From an uncultured Bacteroidota bacterium (GTDB taxonomy: Bacteria; Bacteroidota; Bacteroidia; Flavobacteriales; Flavobacteriaceae): 64,000 nucleotides of DNA. Position numbers and translations under genes: made by a program. The notes beneath the pieces were generated by a model that saw nothing but the letters and a program-made list of their open reading frames with translations, was not told the origin of the DNA and made no database searches. The stretch lies in assembly GCA_902559035.1 (NCBI GenBank), contig CACEGG010000004.1:84283-148282 (forward strand), written 5' to 3'. The first letter of the stretch is position 1. Each line of letters begins with the position of its first letter. This document shows, piece after piece, positions 37,144 to 47,929 of this stretch.

Positions 37144-38673
37144 ATGGAAGAAAAAGTTTTGATAATTGATTTTGGTTCACAATATACCCAGCTTATCGCT
37201 AGAAGAGTAAGAGAGTTGTATGTTTATTGTGAAATTCATCCATACAATAATTTAAAAGTAGATCTTAATTCTTTTAAAGCTGTAATATTGTCTGGTTCTC
37301 CATTCTCTGTAAGATCAGAAGATGCTCTTCATATTGATTTAAGTGAAATTAAAGGAAAAAAACCTTTACTTGGTGTCTGTTATGGAGCTCAATATATTGC
37401 ACACTTTTTCGGAGGAAAAGTTATTCCTTCGAATAAAAGAGAATATGGTAGAGCTAAATTAATGGAAATTGATTCAGAAAGTTTATTATTTCATGGAGTT
37501 GATTTAGGTTCTCAAGTTTGGATGAGTCACAGTGATACAATCGAAACTCTTCCGCTAAACTCAAAATGTATTTCTAGTACTGCAGATGTTAAAAACGCAG
37601 CTTTTTCTATAATTGATGAAAACCTTTATGGAATTCAATTTCACCCCGAAGTTTACCATTCAAAAGATGGAAAAAAAATTATAGAAAATTTTTTATTAAA
37701 TATTGCTAAAATTAATCCAGATTGGACTCCAGATGTTTTTTCTGAAAAAACAATCAACGATATTAAAAATAAGATTGGTGACGATAAAGTGATTTTAGGT
37801 TTATCTGGAGGTGTTGATTCAACTGTAGCAGGAGTTTTAATTCATAGAGCAATAAAAGATAATTTACATTGTATTTTTGTTAATAATGGTTTATTAAGAA
37901 AAAATGAATTTAATAGTGTTTTAGATCAGTACAAGGGAATGGGTCTTAATGTAAAGGGTGTAGATGCTTCAGATTATTTCATTAAAAAACTTTCAGGAAT
38001 TGATGATCCTGAAAAAAAGAGAAAAATTATTGGCAAGGCATTCATCGATGTGTTTGATCAAGAATCAAAATTAATTGATGGTGCAAAATGGTTAGCTCAG
38101 GGAACTATATATCCTGATGTTATAGAATCAATATCTGTCAAGGGGCCATCTGCAACCATTAAATCACATCATAATGTTGGTGGATTACCTGATTTTATGA
38201 AACTTTCAGTTGTAGAACCTCTCAAAATGCTTTTTAAAGATGAAGTTAGAAGAGTTGGTAAAAGTCTAGGAATTGATTCAAAGTTGTTGAAAAGGCATCC
38301 GTTTCCAGGCCCTGGACTAGCAATTAGAATCTTAGGAGATATTACTAATGAAAAAGTAAAGATTCTTCAAGAAGTTGATAGCATTTTTATTTCCGGATTA
38401 ATTGATAATGGTCTCTATGATAAGGTGTGGCAAGCAGGAGCAATCCTTCTTCCCGTAAAGAGTGTAGGAGTTATGGGAGATGAAAGAACTTATGAGCAAT
38501 GTGTTGCCTTAAGGGCGGTAGAATCTACTGATGGCATGACAGCTGACTGGGTAAATTTACCTTACGAGTTTTTGCAAGAAGTTTCTAATAAGATCATCAA
38601 TAATGTAAAAGGGGTAAATAGAGTGGTATATGATATAAGCTCAAAACCACCTGCTACAATAGAATGGGAATAA
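37144..38673 (+). CDS. guaA: GMP synthase (glutamine-hydrolysing)
   Basis: A 509-residue enzyme that amidates XMP to GMP. The class I glutamine amidotransferase domain has C79 (GVCYGAQ) and [10 protein letters not shown] (His and Glu of the triad). The ATP pyrophosphatase domain has the PP-loop [10 protein letters not shown], and the C-terminal dimer domain is complete (KPPATIEWE). I used the ATG at 37144; a TTG at 37138 lies inside the promoter element. The stop overlaps the next gene's ATG by one base. Confidence 0.97.
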   Translation: MEEKVLIIDFGSQYTQLIARRVRELYVYCEIHPYNNLKVDLNSFKAVILSGSPFSVRSEDALHIDLSEIKGKKPLLGVCYGAQYIAHFFGGKVIPSNKREYGRAKLMEIDSESLLFHGVDLGSQVWMSHSDTIETLPLNSKCISSTADVKNAAFSIIDENLYGIQFHPEVYHSKDGKKIIENFLLNIAKINPDWTPDVFSEKTINDIKNKIGDDKVILGLSGGVDSTVAGVLIHRAIKDNLHCIFVNNGLLRKNEFNSVLDQYKGMGLNVKGVDASDYFIKKLSGIDDPEKKRKIIGKAFIDVFDQESKLIDGAKWLAQGTIYPDVIESISVKGPSATIKSHHNVGGLPDFMKLSVVEPLKMLFKDEVRRVGKSLGIDSKLLKRHPFPGPGLAIRILGDITNEKVKILQEVDSIFISGLIDNGLYDKVWQAGAILLPVKSVGVMGDERTYEQCVALRAVESTDGMTADWVNLPYEFLQEVSNKIINNVKGVNRVVYDISSKPPATIEWE

Positions 38674-40100
38674 TGAGACATTTAAGACTTTTTTTACTTT
38701 TTTTTATAATCTCAATTTTTGGATTTTCTCAGAATACAAAATCTGTAAATGATTCTGAAATTAATATTGAATTTATTGATCACAGTGTAAAAAGAAAACA
38801 AACCTTATTCACTATTTCTAATTTATATAATGTTCCAATTGACTTAATAAAAAAATATAATCCTCAAATTAAAGGAAATAAAATTTCTAAAAAAATGGTT
38901 TTAAAAATACCATTTATTAAAACTATAGAACTAGAAAAATCGATCGAAGAAATTATTGAAAAAATAGTAGATAAATCAAAAAAATCAACTATTAATTTAA
39001 TTGATAGTGTTCCTAAAAAGAAATCTATTTCTTTTGCTTTTATAGCTCCTTTTAACTTAGATAATATTGAAATTGACTCAATTGAAAAAACAAAAATATA
39101 TTTAGAAAAGTTAAATCTTTCTACTCTTTCATTAGATTTTTACAGTGGGACCTTAATGGCTCTTCAAAAAGCAAAAAACCTAGGAATTAATCTTCAAGTT
39201 GATACTTATGATAATAAGAATAGTTTTGAAGAAATTGATAAAATTGCCAATTCTAAAAAAATAAAAAACTATGATTTTATTTTAGGTCCTTTCATCCCTA
39301 GAAACATAAATAGACTTTCTTCAATGTTAAGTGAATTTAACACTCCAATTGTATCTCCTCTTACATCCAAAGAAATTAATTTAAACAAAAATATTTTTCA
39401 ATCAATTCCCCCAGTAGAATTACAAAGAGAATTAATGTTTAGACACGTTGACAGTTTAATTTTACAAGATCCTGATCCATGTGTTATGATTATATATGAT
39501 ACTTCGACTGAAAATGTAAAAGAAGAATTATTGAAACGCTTTCCTTATGCTGAACTTATAGATACTGACTTAACTATGGGATTAGTTGATCCTGAAATAA
39601 CTGATTCTCTATTAGTCGAGCAAAAAAATAATTTAGTTTTTTTAGAATCTCAAAACTTGAATGTAATAACTAGTGTTTCTTCCTTGCTGAACTCTCAAAT
39701 TTCTAAAGAAAGAAATATTAATATGTTGTCTAGTTATCGTTCAGAAACTTATGAAAATGAAAATATATCATTTCAACATTTGGGAAATTTAAAATTCACT
39801 TATCCAACATATTTTTATCCAAAATATGATGAAGAATTAAATGAGCTTAATGATTTATTTTTTGAAAATTTTGGGAAGCTCCCTAATAAAATAGTAATTA
39901 GAGCCTATGAAATTACATTAGATTTGATTTTACGTTCAGCATATCGTAGAAAATTAGTTAAATCAATAAATATTGGTGAGACAAAATATTATCAAAATAG
40001 ATTTAAGTATAAAAAACTTAATAATGGATATATTAACGAATCAGTTTTACTAATCCAGCATGATGATTTAGATGTATTTGAAATTACATCAGAAAAATAG
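38673..40100 (+). CDS. LysM-domain protein with periplasmic receptor-like region
   Basis: A 475-residue exported protein. A signal peptide ([20 protein letters not shown]) is followed by one LysM module (about residues 32-80, KRKQTLFTISNLYNVP), a Lys-rich linker, and a region from about 115 onward that resembles type 1 periplasmic-binding proteins (LSLDFYSGTLMALQKAKNLGINL, DFILGPFIPRNINRLS). LysM binds peptidoglycan, and the receptor-like part may sense or scaffold cell-wall factors, as in LpoA-like proteins; this is inference. The ATG at 38673 overlaps the guaA stop. This guaA neighbour is typical of Flavobacteriia. Confidence 0.78.
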   Translation: MRHLRLFLLFFIISIFGFSQNTKSVNDSEINIEFIDHSVKRKQTLFTISNLYNVPIDLIKKYNPQIKGNKISKKMVLKIPFIKTIELEKSIEEIIEKIVDKSKKSTINLIDSVPKKKSISFAFIAPFNLDNIEIDSIEKTKIYLEKLNLSTLSLDFYSGTLMALQKAKNLGINLQVDTYDNKNSFEEIDKIANSKKIKNYDFILGPFIPRNINRLSSMLSEFNTPIVSPLTSKEINLNKNIFQSIPPVELQRELMFRHVDSLILQDPDPCVMIIYDTSTENVKEELLKRFPYAELIDTDLTMGLVDPEITDSLLVEQKNNLVFLESQNLNVITSVSSLLNSQISKERNINMLSSYRSETYENENISFQHLGNLKFTYPTYFYPKYDEELNELNDLFFENFGKLPNKIVIRAYEITLDLILRSAYRRKLVKSINIGETKYYQNRFKYKKLNNGYINESVLLIQHDDLDVFEITSEK

Positions 40101-40108
40101 TTTCCTAA

Positions 40109-41785
<1,677 letters not shown>

Positions 41786-41786
41786 A

Positions 41787-43598
41787 ATGGAAGAAAACAA
41801 AATAGATATCTACCAAATTATAGGATTTTTATTACTTATTGCTGCTTTTTTTTGGTGGTTTAATGTTACTATTCCTGATTTAGAAAAATCTGCTCAAATT
41901 GAAAATCAATCAATCGAACAAGAAGATTCCAATGATATAGTAGTTGAAGATTTTCAAGATATTTCTGAAATATCTAAAAACACCACAAAAAATCCTATTG
42001 GTTCTAATATCAATCAAGATATTATAATTGAAAATGATGATGTTATTTTTAAATTTAACACCAAAGGAGGATTGTTAAATGAAGTGAAATTAAAAGGTTA
42101 TTCAAATCATAAAGGAGAATCTTTATTTATTGTAAATAATAACCAAAAAACAAATATAAATTTTCAAACTATTAATGGCTATGATATAAATACTTCAGAT
42201 TATAATTTTTCATATGAAGAAGTTGAAAGGGGGAAAATCAAATCAGTAATAATGAAATTGGTTATTTCTGAATTTCAGTCTATATCTTTTGAATACAAAA
42301 TTCCTGAGAGTGGTTACATGATTGATTTTAACATTAACTCTACTGGATTATCTTCACTATTGAATAATGATGAAAATATCACCTTAAACTGGAGTCTAGA
42401 TGCTTTTAGACAAGCTAAAAGTGTAGATTATGAAAACAGGTACAGTCAGCTACTCTATCAATATGATGGAGATGATACAAATTATTTAAGCTCATACTCA
42501 GATTCTGATGATTCTGAAGATTCTGTAAATTGGATATCTTATGGTCAACACTTTTTCAATTCTATTTTAGTTTTTGAAAATCCTATAGATAATATTGAAT
42601 TTAGCTCAAAAAAACTTTTTGATGATGAAGGGAAAGATGTGGTTTATACTAAAAATTATTCCTCAATAATTCCCTTAAGCTTATCTAATAAAGAAATTAG
42701 TAAAAAAATGAAATGGTATATAGGTCCTAATGATTATGATATACTAAAAAATTACGATGATAAAATATATGATTCTATATATTTTGGCTGGGGTATTTTT
42801 GGAATGATTAATAGGTTTATTTATTTCCCTTTCTTTGGTTTTCTAGTTAAATATTTCTCTGCTGGAATTGCGGTCATTTTAATGACTATTGTAACTCGAC
42901 TAGTAATGTCCCCTGTTACTTATAAGACTTATGTTTCTCAAGCTAGAATGAAAGTAATAAAGCCTGAAATTAACGAGCTTAATGAGAAATTTAAAAATGA
43001 TGCAGTTAAAAGACAACAAGAAACAATGAAATTATATAATAAAGCTGGCGCTAATCCATTGCTTGGATGTGTTCCTGCTTTATTGCAACTTCCAGTATTT
43101 TATGCCTTATTTTGTTTTTTTCCAATTGCTTTTCAATTAAGAGGAAAGTCTTTTTTGTGGGCTGAGGATTTATCTTCTTATGATACTATTGCTGAACTTC
43201 CTTTTAGTATTCCGTTTTATGGAGATCACATTAGTTTACTTCCAATTCTAGCTTCAATTGCGATTTTCTTTTACACCAAAATGTCATCTGGGGCTCAAAT
43301 GCAAACAACTCAACCTGGAATGCCTAATATGAAATTTATAATGTATTTGATGCCAGTTATGATGTTGTTCTTCTTTAATAATTATGCAAGTGCTTTTAGT
43401 TTGTATTATTTTATTTCAAACATTTTAACAATCTTGATAATGATTTCTATAAAGTACTTTATTATTGATGAAGATAAAATAAGGTTGCAAGTTCAAGAGA
43501 ATAAAAAGAAACCCAGAAAACAAAACAGATTTCAGCGTAAAATGCAAGAAATGATGGAAGAGGCTGAAAGACAAAGAAAGCTTCAGGGTAAAAAATAA
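41787..43598 (+). CDS. yidC: Membrane protein insertase YidC
   Basis: A 603-residue Gram-negative-type YidC. The N-terminal transmembrane anchor (about 8-27) is followed by the large periplasmic beta domain (to about 330). The conserved C-terminal insertase core (about 350-565, five helices, including GCVPALLQLPVFYALFCFF) follows, then a Lys/Arg-rich cytosolic tail ending QGKK. It inserts inner-membrane proteins alone or with Sec. It lies between pyrG and mnmA, which are tightly spaced and on the same strand. Confidence 0.96.
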   Translation: MEENKIDIYQIIGFLLLIAAFFWWFNVTIPDLEKSAQIENQSIEQEDSNDIVVEDFQDISEISKNTTKNPIGSNINQDIIIENDDVIFKFNTKGGLLNEVKLKGYSNHKGESLFIVNNNQKTNINFQTINGYDINTSDYNFSYEEVERGKIKSVIMKLVISEFQSISFEYKIPESGYMIDFNINSTGLSSLLNNDENITLNWSLDAFRQAKSVDYENRYSQLLYQYDGDDTNYLSSYSDSDDSEDSVNWISYGQHFFNSILVFENPIDNIEFSSKKLFDDEGKDVVYTKNYSSIIPLSLSNKEISKKMKWYIGPNDYDILKNYDDKIYDSIYFGWGIFGMINRFIYFPFFGFLVKYFSAGIAVILMTIVTRLVMSPVTYKTYVSQARMKVIKPEINELNEKFKNDAVKRQQETMKLYNKAGANPLLGCVPALLQLPVFYALFCFFPIAFQLRGKSFLWAEDLSSYDTIAELPFSIPFYGDHISLLPILASIAIFFYTKMSSGAQMQTTQPGMPNMKFIMYLMPVMMLFFFNNYASAFSLYYFISNILTILIMISIKYFIIDEDKIRLQVQENKKKPRKQNRFQRKMQEMMEEAERQRKLQGKK

Positions 43599-43607
43599 AT
43601 AATTTTA

Positions 43608-44801
43608 ATGTCTAACAAAAACACAAGAGTTGTAGTTGCTCTTTCTGGAGGAGTAGATTCTAGTGTAGCTGCCTACATGTTAGTTAAGCAGGGCTATGAT
43701 GTTATCGGAATTTTTATGAAGAATTGGCATGATGAGTCTGTCACTATTTCAAATGAGTGTCCATGGGTTGAAGACAGTTATGATGCAATGATGGTTGCTG
43801 AAAAATTATCTATTCCATTTCAAACAGTCGATTTAAGTAAAGAATATCAAACAAGAATTATTGATTATATGTTTGATGAGTATAAAAATGGACATACTCC
43901 AAATCCTGATGTATTATGTAATCGAGAAATAAAGTTTGATGTTTTTTTAAAAATTGCAGAGTCTCTAGATGCTGATTATGTAGCTACTGGCCATTATTGC
44001 AGAATTAAAAGTAAAAAAACTGATAATCAATTTATTTATAGTCTATTCTCAGGAAAAGACACTAATAAAGATCAGTCTTATTTCTTATGTCAACTTTCTC
44101 AATATCAATTATCAAAAGTTATGTTTCCTATTGGGGATTTAGATAAAAAAGAAGTTAGGTTAATAGCTAAGCAGCAAAATTTAATTACTGCTGAAAAAAA
44201 AGATTCTCAGGGATTGTGTTTTGTTGGAAAAGTAAAACTTCCAGAATTTTTACAACAAAAACTAAAAGTTAAAAAAGGAAAAGTTATTTTAATTTCAAAA
44301 AATAATGAAATTTTTAACTCTGTTTCAGACCCTAATGATTTTTCAGTTCAAAATTTGAAATTAATGTCAAATCCTTACAATTATTCTATTGATAAAGGTT
44401 CTGTTATTGGAAATCATGATGGTGCTCATTTTTTTACAATTGGACAGAGAAAGGGCCTAGCCATTGGTGGGACTAAAGAACCTCTTTTTGTTATTGGAAC
44501 AGATGTTGTCAACAATTTAGTTTATGTTGGTGAGGGTAAAAATCACCCTGGATTGTATAGAAAGGTTTTGTTTGTTTTAGAGAAAAATTTTCATCGTCTT
44601 AGAGAAGATTATGATTATACAGATTCTAAATTATTTGACACCAGAATAAGATATCGCCAACCTCTTCAAAAATCCCAATTAGTTTTTACTGAAAATGGAA
44701 CTTTTTTTATTTTTGACAAACCTCAATCTTCTATTACCAAAGGACAATTTGTGGTTTGGTATAATGGACATGAACTTATAGGGTCCGGTGTGATAGATTA
44801 G
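43608..44801 (+). CDS. mnmA: tRNA-specific 2-thiouridylase MnmA
   Basis: A 397-residue enzyme that thiolates U34 of tRNAs for Lys, Glu and Gln. The ATP PP-loop ALSGGVDSS occupies residues 11-19. The catalytic pair is C104 (VLCNREIKF) and C204 (GLCFVGK). The substrate-recognition domain includes [15 protein letters not shown]. Length is normal. Its stop is one base from the opposing lysA stop. Confidence 0.97.
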   Translation: MSNKNTRVVVALSGGVDSSVAAYMLVKQGYDVIGIFMKNWHDESVTISNECPWVEDSYDAMMVAEKLSIPFQTVDLSKEYQTRIIDYMFDEYKNGHTPNPDVLCNREIKFDVFLKIAESLDADYVATGHYCRIKSKKTDNQFIYSLFSGKDTNKDQSYFLCQLSQYQLSKVMFPIGDLDKKEVRLIAKQQNLITAEKKDSQGLCFVGKVKLPEFLQQKLKVKKGKVILISKNNEIFNSVSDPNDFSVQNLKLMSNPYNYSIDKGSVIGNHDGAHFFTIGQRKGLAIGGTKEPLFVIGTDVVNNLVYVGEGKNHPGLYRKVLFVLEKNFHRLREDYDYTDSKLFDTRIRYRQPLQKSQLVFTENGTFFIFDKPQSSITKGQFVVWYNGHELIGSGVID

Positions 44802-44802
44802 T

Positions 44803-46008
44803 TTATATATCTATTACGACTTGATTTTTTAAAATATCTTCAATAGTTTCCCTTTTTCTTATCTCAAATGGTTTATTATTAAAAAATAAAATTTCAGAGG
44901 GTTTGTATCTTGAGTTATAGTTACTAGCCATTGTGAAACAATATGCTCCTGCATTTTTAAAACAAAGCACGTCATATTCATTTATTCTAGAAATTCTTTT
45001 GTTGTTGGCAAAAGTGTCCGTTTCACAAATATAGCCTACAACAGAGTAAAATCGTTCGCTATCATTGGGATTTGATATATTAATTATGTCGTGATTTGAT
45101 CCGTACATCATTGGTCTAACAAAATGATTAAATCCAGAATCAACTTGAGCAAATACAGTTGATGTTGTTTGTTTTATTGAGTTGACGGAGCACAAAAAAC
45201 TACCAGCTTCACTTACAAGAAATTTACCAGGCTCGAAAGCTAATGTTAAATCTTTTCCATATTCCTTGCAAAACTCATTAAATCTTTTAGAAAGCTTTTC
45301 TCCTAGCTCTTCAATGTTTGTTTCGTTATCACCAGTTGAATAAGGAACTTTAAATCCACTTCCAAAGTCAATAAAATCTAAGTCTTCAAATTTTGAGGCT
45401 GCATCAAAAAGAATTTCAGCAGCATGTATGAATACCTCAATGTCTAGAATATCACTTCCAGTATGCATATGAATACCATTAACTTTTATATTAGTATTTT
45501 GAATTATTCTTAACAGTAATGGGATTTGATGAATACTGATTCCAAATTTTGAGTCTATATGTCCAACAGAGATTTTATTATTGCCACCAGCCATTACATG
45601 TGGATTTATCCGTATACAAATAGGAACATTTGGATTTAAATTACCAAATTGTTCTAATACATTTAGGTTGTCAATATTAATATTAACACCCATTTCAGCA
45701 ACTTTTTCAATTTCTTTTACAGAAACACCATTTGGTGTATATATTATTTTGTCTGGATCAAAACCTGCCTTTAGACCCAAAATAACTTCTTGAACAGAAA
45801 CTGTATCAATTCCAGCTCCAAGATTTTTAATGTATTTTAATATAGAAATGTTTGAAAGCGCTTTAACTGCATAATTTATTCTTAGATTTTTAACTTCTTT
45901 AAATGAACTTGTTAACCTTTTGTATTGTGATTCAATTTTTGAAGCATCATACACATAAGTTGGTGTTCCAAATTTTTTAGCAATTTTTAATAAATCTTCA
46001 TTTTTCAT
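44803..46008 (-). CDS. lysA: Diaminopimelate decarboxylase
   Basis: A 401-residue PLP enzyme that decarboxylates meso-diaminopimelate to lysine. The PLP-binding Lys is K49 in NYAVKALSN. HMHTGSDI, DFGSGFKVPY and GKFLVSEAGSFL mark the TIM-barrel domain. The C-terminal domain has GYICETDTF (the Cys that contacts substrate) and the GAYCFTMASNYNSR end. It pairs in pathway with dapD in this window but is not linked to it. The start is ATG. Confidence 0.96.
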   Translation of the reverse strand: MKNEDLLKIAKKFGTPTYVYDASKIESQYKRLTSSFKEVKNLRINYAVKALSNISILKYIKNLGAGIDTVSVQEVILGLKAGFDPDKIIYTPNGVSVKEIEKVAEMGVNINIDNLNVLEQFGNLNPNVPICIRINPHVMAGGNNKISVGHIDSKFGISIHQIPLLLRIIQNTNIKVNGIHMHTGSDILDIEVFIHAAEILFDAASKFEDLDFIDFGSGFKVPYSTGDNETNIEELGEKLSKRFNEFCKEYGKDLTLAFEPGKFLVSEAGSFLCSVNSIKQTTSTVFAQVDSGFNHFVRPMMYGSNHDIINISNPNDSERFYSVVGYICETDTFANNKRISRINEYDVLCFKNAGAYCFTMASNYNSRYKPSEILFFNNKPFEIRKRETIEDILKNQVVIDI

Positions 46009-46136
46009 TGCGTAAATCTATGGTAAGTTTTTTTTTTGAGATAAAAAAAACACTAATATTATAAAAATAAAACAAATTGTTATAAATATAACTTTATTAT
46101 ATAGTCTGAGACCCTTTATAGTAATTGATATTCACT

Positions 46137-46144
46137 TATATTTG
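46137..46144 (+). promoter_or_regulatory. sucC: -7 element of sucC
   Basis: TATATTTG, an exact TAnnTTTG match, lies 17 bases before the sucC ATG. The rest of the 153-bp gap between lysA and sucC is A/T-rich, with no hairpin that I can see. Confidence 0.6.
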
Positions 46145-46161
46145 TAAATTAAATTTTTGAA

Positions 46162-47352
46162 ATGAATTTACACGAATACCAGGGAAAAAAAATATTAGAA
46201 GAACATGGCGTTAGAATTCAAAGAGGTGTTGTTTTAGACAACATTGATGAAATAGATAAATTCACTGAAGAGTTAGTTGAAAAAACAGGAACAAGTTGGT
46301 TTGTAGTTAAAGCTCAAATTCATGCCGGTGGACGAGGTAAGGGAGGAGGAGTTAAATTGGCAAAAAACATGGATGAACTTAAAGAGGTTGCCTCTGATAT
46401 TTTAGGTATGCACTTGATTACTCCTCAGACATCTAAACAAGGAAAGTTTGTTAGTAAAATTTTAATTGCTGAAGATGTTTATTATCCTGGTGAATTCGAT
46501 ACAGAGGAGTTTTATGTTTCTATTTTACTTAATAGAAAGACAGGAAATAACATGATTATGTACTCAACTGAAGGTGGAATGGATATTGAAACTGTAGCTG
46601 AAAACACACCAGAGTTGATATTTTATGAAGATATAGATCCCTCATTAGGTATTCAATCTTTTCAGGCTAGGAAGGTGGCTTTTAATTTAGGTCTTTCTGG
46701 TGAAGCTTTTAAAGAAATGGTTAAATTCATTACTCTTTTGTACAAATCCTATGTTACATCAGACTCATCTCTTTTTGAAATTAATCCTGTTTTAAAAACT
46801 TCTGATAATAAAATAATGGCCGTAGATGCTAAAGTTTCTTTGGATGACAATGCTCTTTTTAGACATAAAGACTATTTAAGTTGGAGAGATTTAAAAGAGG
46901 AAAATCCAGTTGAGACTGAGGCAAGAGAAGTTGGATTAAATTATGTTGATTTGGAGGGAAACGTGGGTTGTATGGTTAATGGTGCCGGTTTGGCAATGGC
47001 AACTATGGATTTAATTAAACAGTCGGGTGGAGAGCCTGCAAATTTCTTAGATGTTGGAGGGACTGCCGATGCCAAAAGAGTAGAAACTGCGTTCAGATTA
47101 ATTTTAAGAGATCCAAATGTAAAAGCAATCTTAGTCAATATTTTCGGGGGAATAGTTCGTTGTGATCGTGTTGCCCAGGGTATTGTTGATGCATATAACA
47201 ACATGGGTGATATTTCAGTTCCAATTATAGTTAGGTTGCAAGGGACTAATGCTGAAATTGCAAAAGAGATAATTGATAATTGCGATTTTAAAGTATACAG
47301 TGCAACGGAATTTCAAGAAGCAGCAGATAAAATTCAAGAAGTACTGACTTAA
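46162..47352 (+). CDS. sucC: Succinyl-CoA ligase [ADP-forming], beta subunit
   Basis: A 396-residue ATP-grasp subunit of the TCA-cycle enzyme that makes ATP from succinyl-CoA. Marks are MNLHEYQGKKILEEHGV, VVKAQIHAGGRGKGGGVK (nucleotide loop), FEINPVLKT, DAKVSLDDNALFRH and NIFGGIVRCDRVAQG. The alpha subunit sucD is not adjacent, as is common in Flavobacteriia, so the enzyme is assembled from separate loci. The end of the gene is 2 bp from the first TGTCA repeat. Confidence 0.97.
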   Translation: MNLHEYQGKKILEEHGVRIQRGVVLDNIDEIDKFTEELVEKTGTSWFVVKAQIHAGGRGKGGGVKLAKNMDELKEVASDILGMHLITPQTSKQGKFVSKILIAEDVYYPGEFDTEEFYVSILLNRKTGNNMIMYSTEGGMDIETVAENTPELIFYEDIDPSLGIQSFQARKVAFNLGLSGEAFKEMVKFITLLYKSYVTSDSSLFEINPVLKTSDNKIMAVDAKVSLDDNALFRHKDYLSWRDLKEENPVETEAREVGLNYVDLEGNVGCMVNGAGLAMATMDLIKQSGGEPANFLDVGGTADAKRVETAFRLILRDPNVKAILVNIFGGIVRCDRVAQGIVDAYNNMGDISVPIIVRLQGTNAEIAKEIIDNCDFKVYSATEFQEAADKIQEVLT

Positions 47353-47353
47353 T

Positions 47354-47398
47354 TGTCAAAATGTCACAATATTTTTAGTTTTTTTAGACAAAATGTCA
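47354..47398 (+). promoter_or_regulatory. Two TGTCA-N3-TGTCA-type motifs upstream of hsp20
   Basis: TGTCA-AAA-TGTCA lies at 47354-47366 and AGACA-AAA-TGTCA at 47386-47398, exactly 32 bp apart (three helical turns). The second ends 19 bases before a weak -7-like TATTTTG (47418-47424). The same unit occurs before htpG. It is likely a stress-control site. Confidence 0.55.
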
Positions 47399-47469
47399 TG
47401 TATTTGTAAATGGCATCTATTTTGAACATTTCGTAATGTAAATATTTGTATAATTTAAAATAACACATT

Positions 47470-47889
47470 ATGAATTTAATTAAAAAACAACACAATTTTT
47501 TACCATTAGTTTTTGATAACTTTTTTCGTGATACATGGGATATAATGCCTGCAATTAGAAATAATTCACCTGCAACAAATATCAAAGAAAGCGACAAAGA
47601 TTTTATTATTGAATTTGCTATTCCTGGAAAATCGAATAATGATTTCGAAATAGAACTAGATAATCAATTATTAACTGTAAAAACTATTGATAATATTAGC
47701 AAAAATGACTATAACTATATGCAACAAGAATTTGATTACTCATCTTTTTCTAAATCATATGAATTACCTCAATCAATAAATCTAACTAAAATTAATTCTT
47801 TTTACAGAGATGGGATGTTAACTATTACTCTTCCAAAGAGAAAAGAGTTTTATTCGCAACCCAAAAGAATAATTTCAGTAAATAAATAA
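47470..47889 (+). CDS. Hsp20/alpha-crystallin family small heat-shock protein
   Basis: A 139-residue chaperone. A short N-terminal arm (LPLVFDNFFRDTW) leads to the alpha-crystallin domain (about residues 38-125), with IKESDKDFIIEFAIPG and the terminal beta strand DGMLTITLPKRKE. It binds unfolded proteins as oligomers. The upstream region has the shared TGTCA motifs. A strong 12-bp hairpin ends the transcript 7 bases after the stop. No I-x-I C-terminal motif is obvious in the last residues (KRIISVNK). Confidence 0.92.
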   Translation: MNLIKKQHNFLPLVFDNFFRDTWDIMPAIRNNSPATNIKESDKDFIIEFAIPGKSNNDFEIELDNQLLTVKTIDNISKNDYNYMQQEFDYSSFSKSYELPQSINLTKINSFYRDGMLTITLPKRKEFYSQPKRIISVNK

Positions 47890-47895
47890 TTAAAA

Positions 47896-47929
47896 TAAGA
47901 GGATAACGAAGTTATCCTCTTATTTTTTT
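47896..47929. terminator. Intrinsic terminator between hsp20 and uvrB
   Basis: A perfect 12-bp stem (47896-47907 with 47911-47922) with a GAA loop is followed by TTTTTTT (47923-47929) on the plus strand. It ends hsp20 well. The uvrB stop (minus, 47920-47922) lies inside the stem. On the minus strand only four T follow, so it is weaker there. Confidence 0.88.

Noticed and set aside
46009..46161. A small RNA or riboswitch in the lysA-sucC gap
   Set aside because: Only homopolymer-rich A+T sequence and the sucC -7 element are seen; there is no lysine-riboswitch-like structure.
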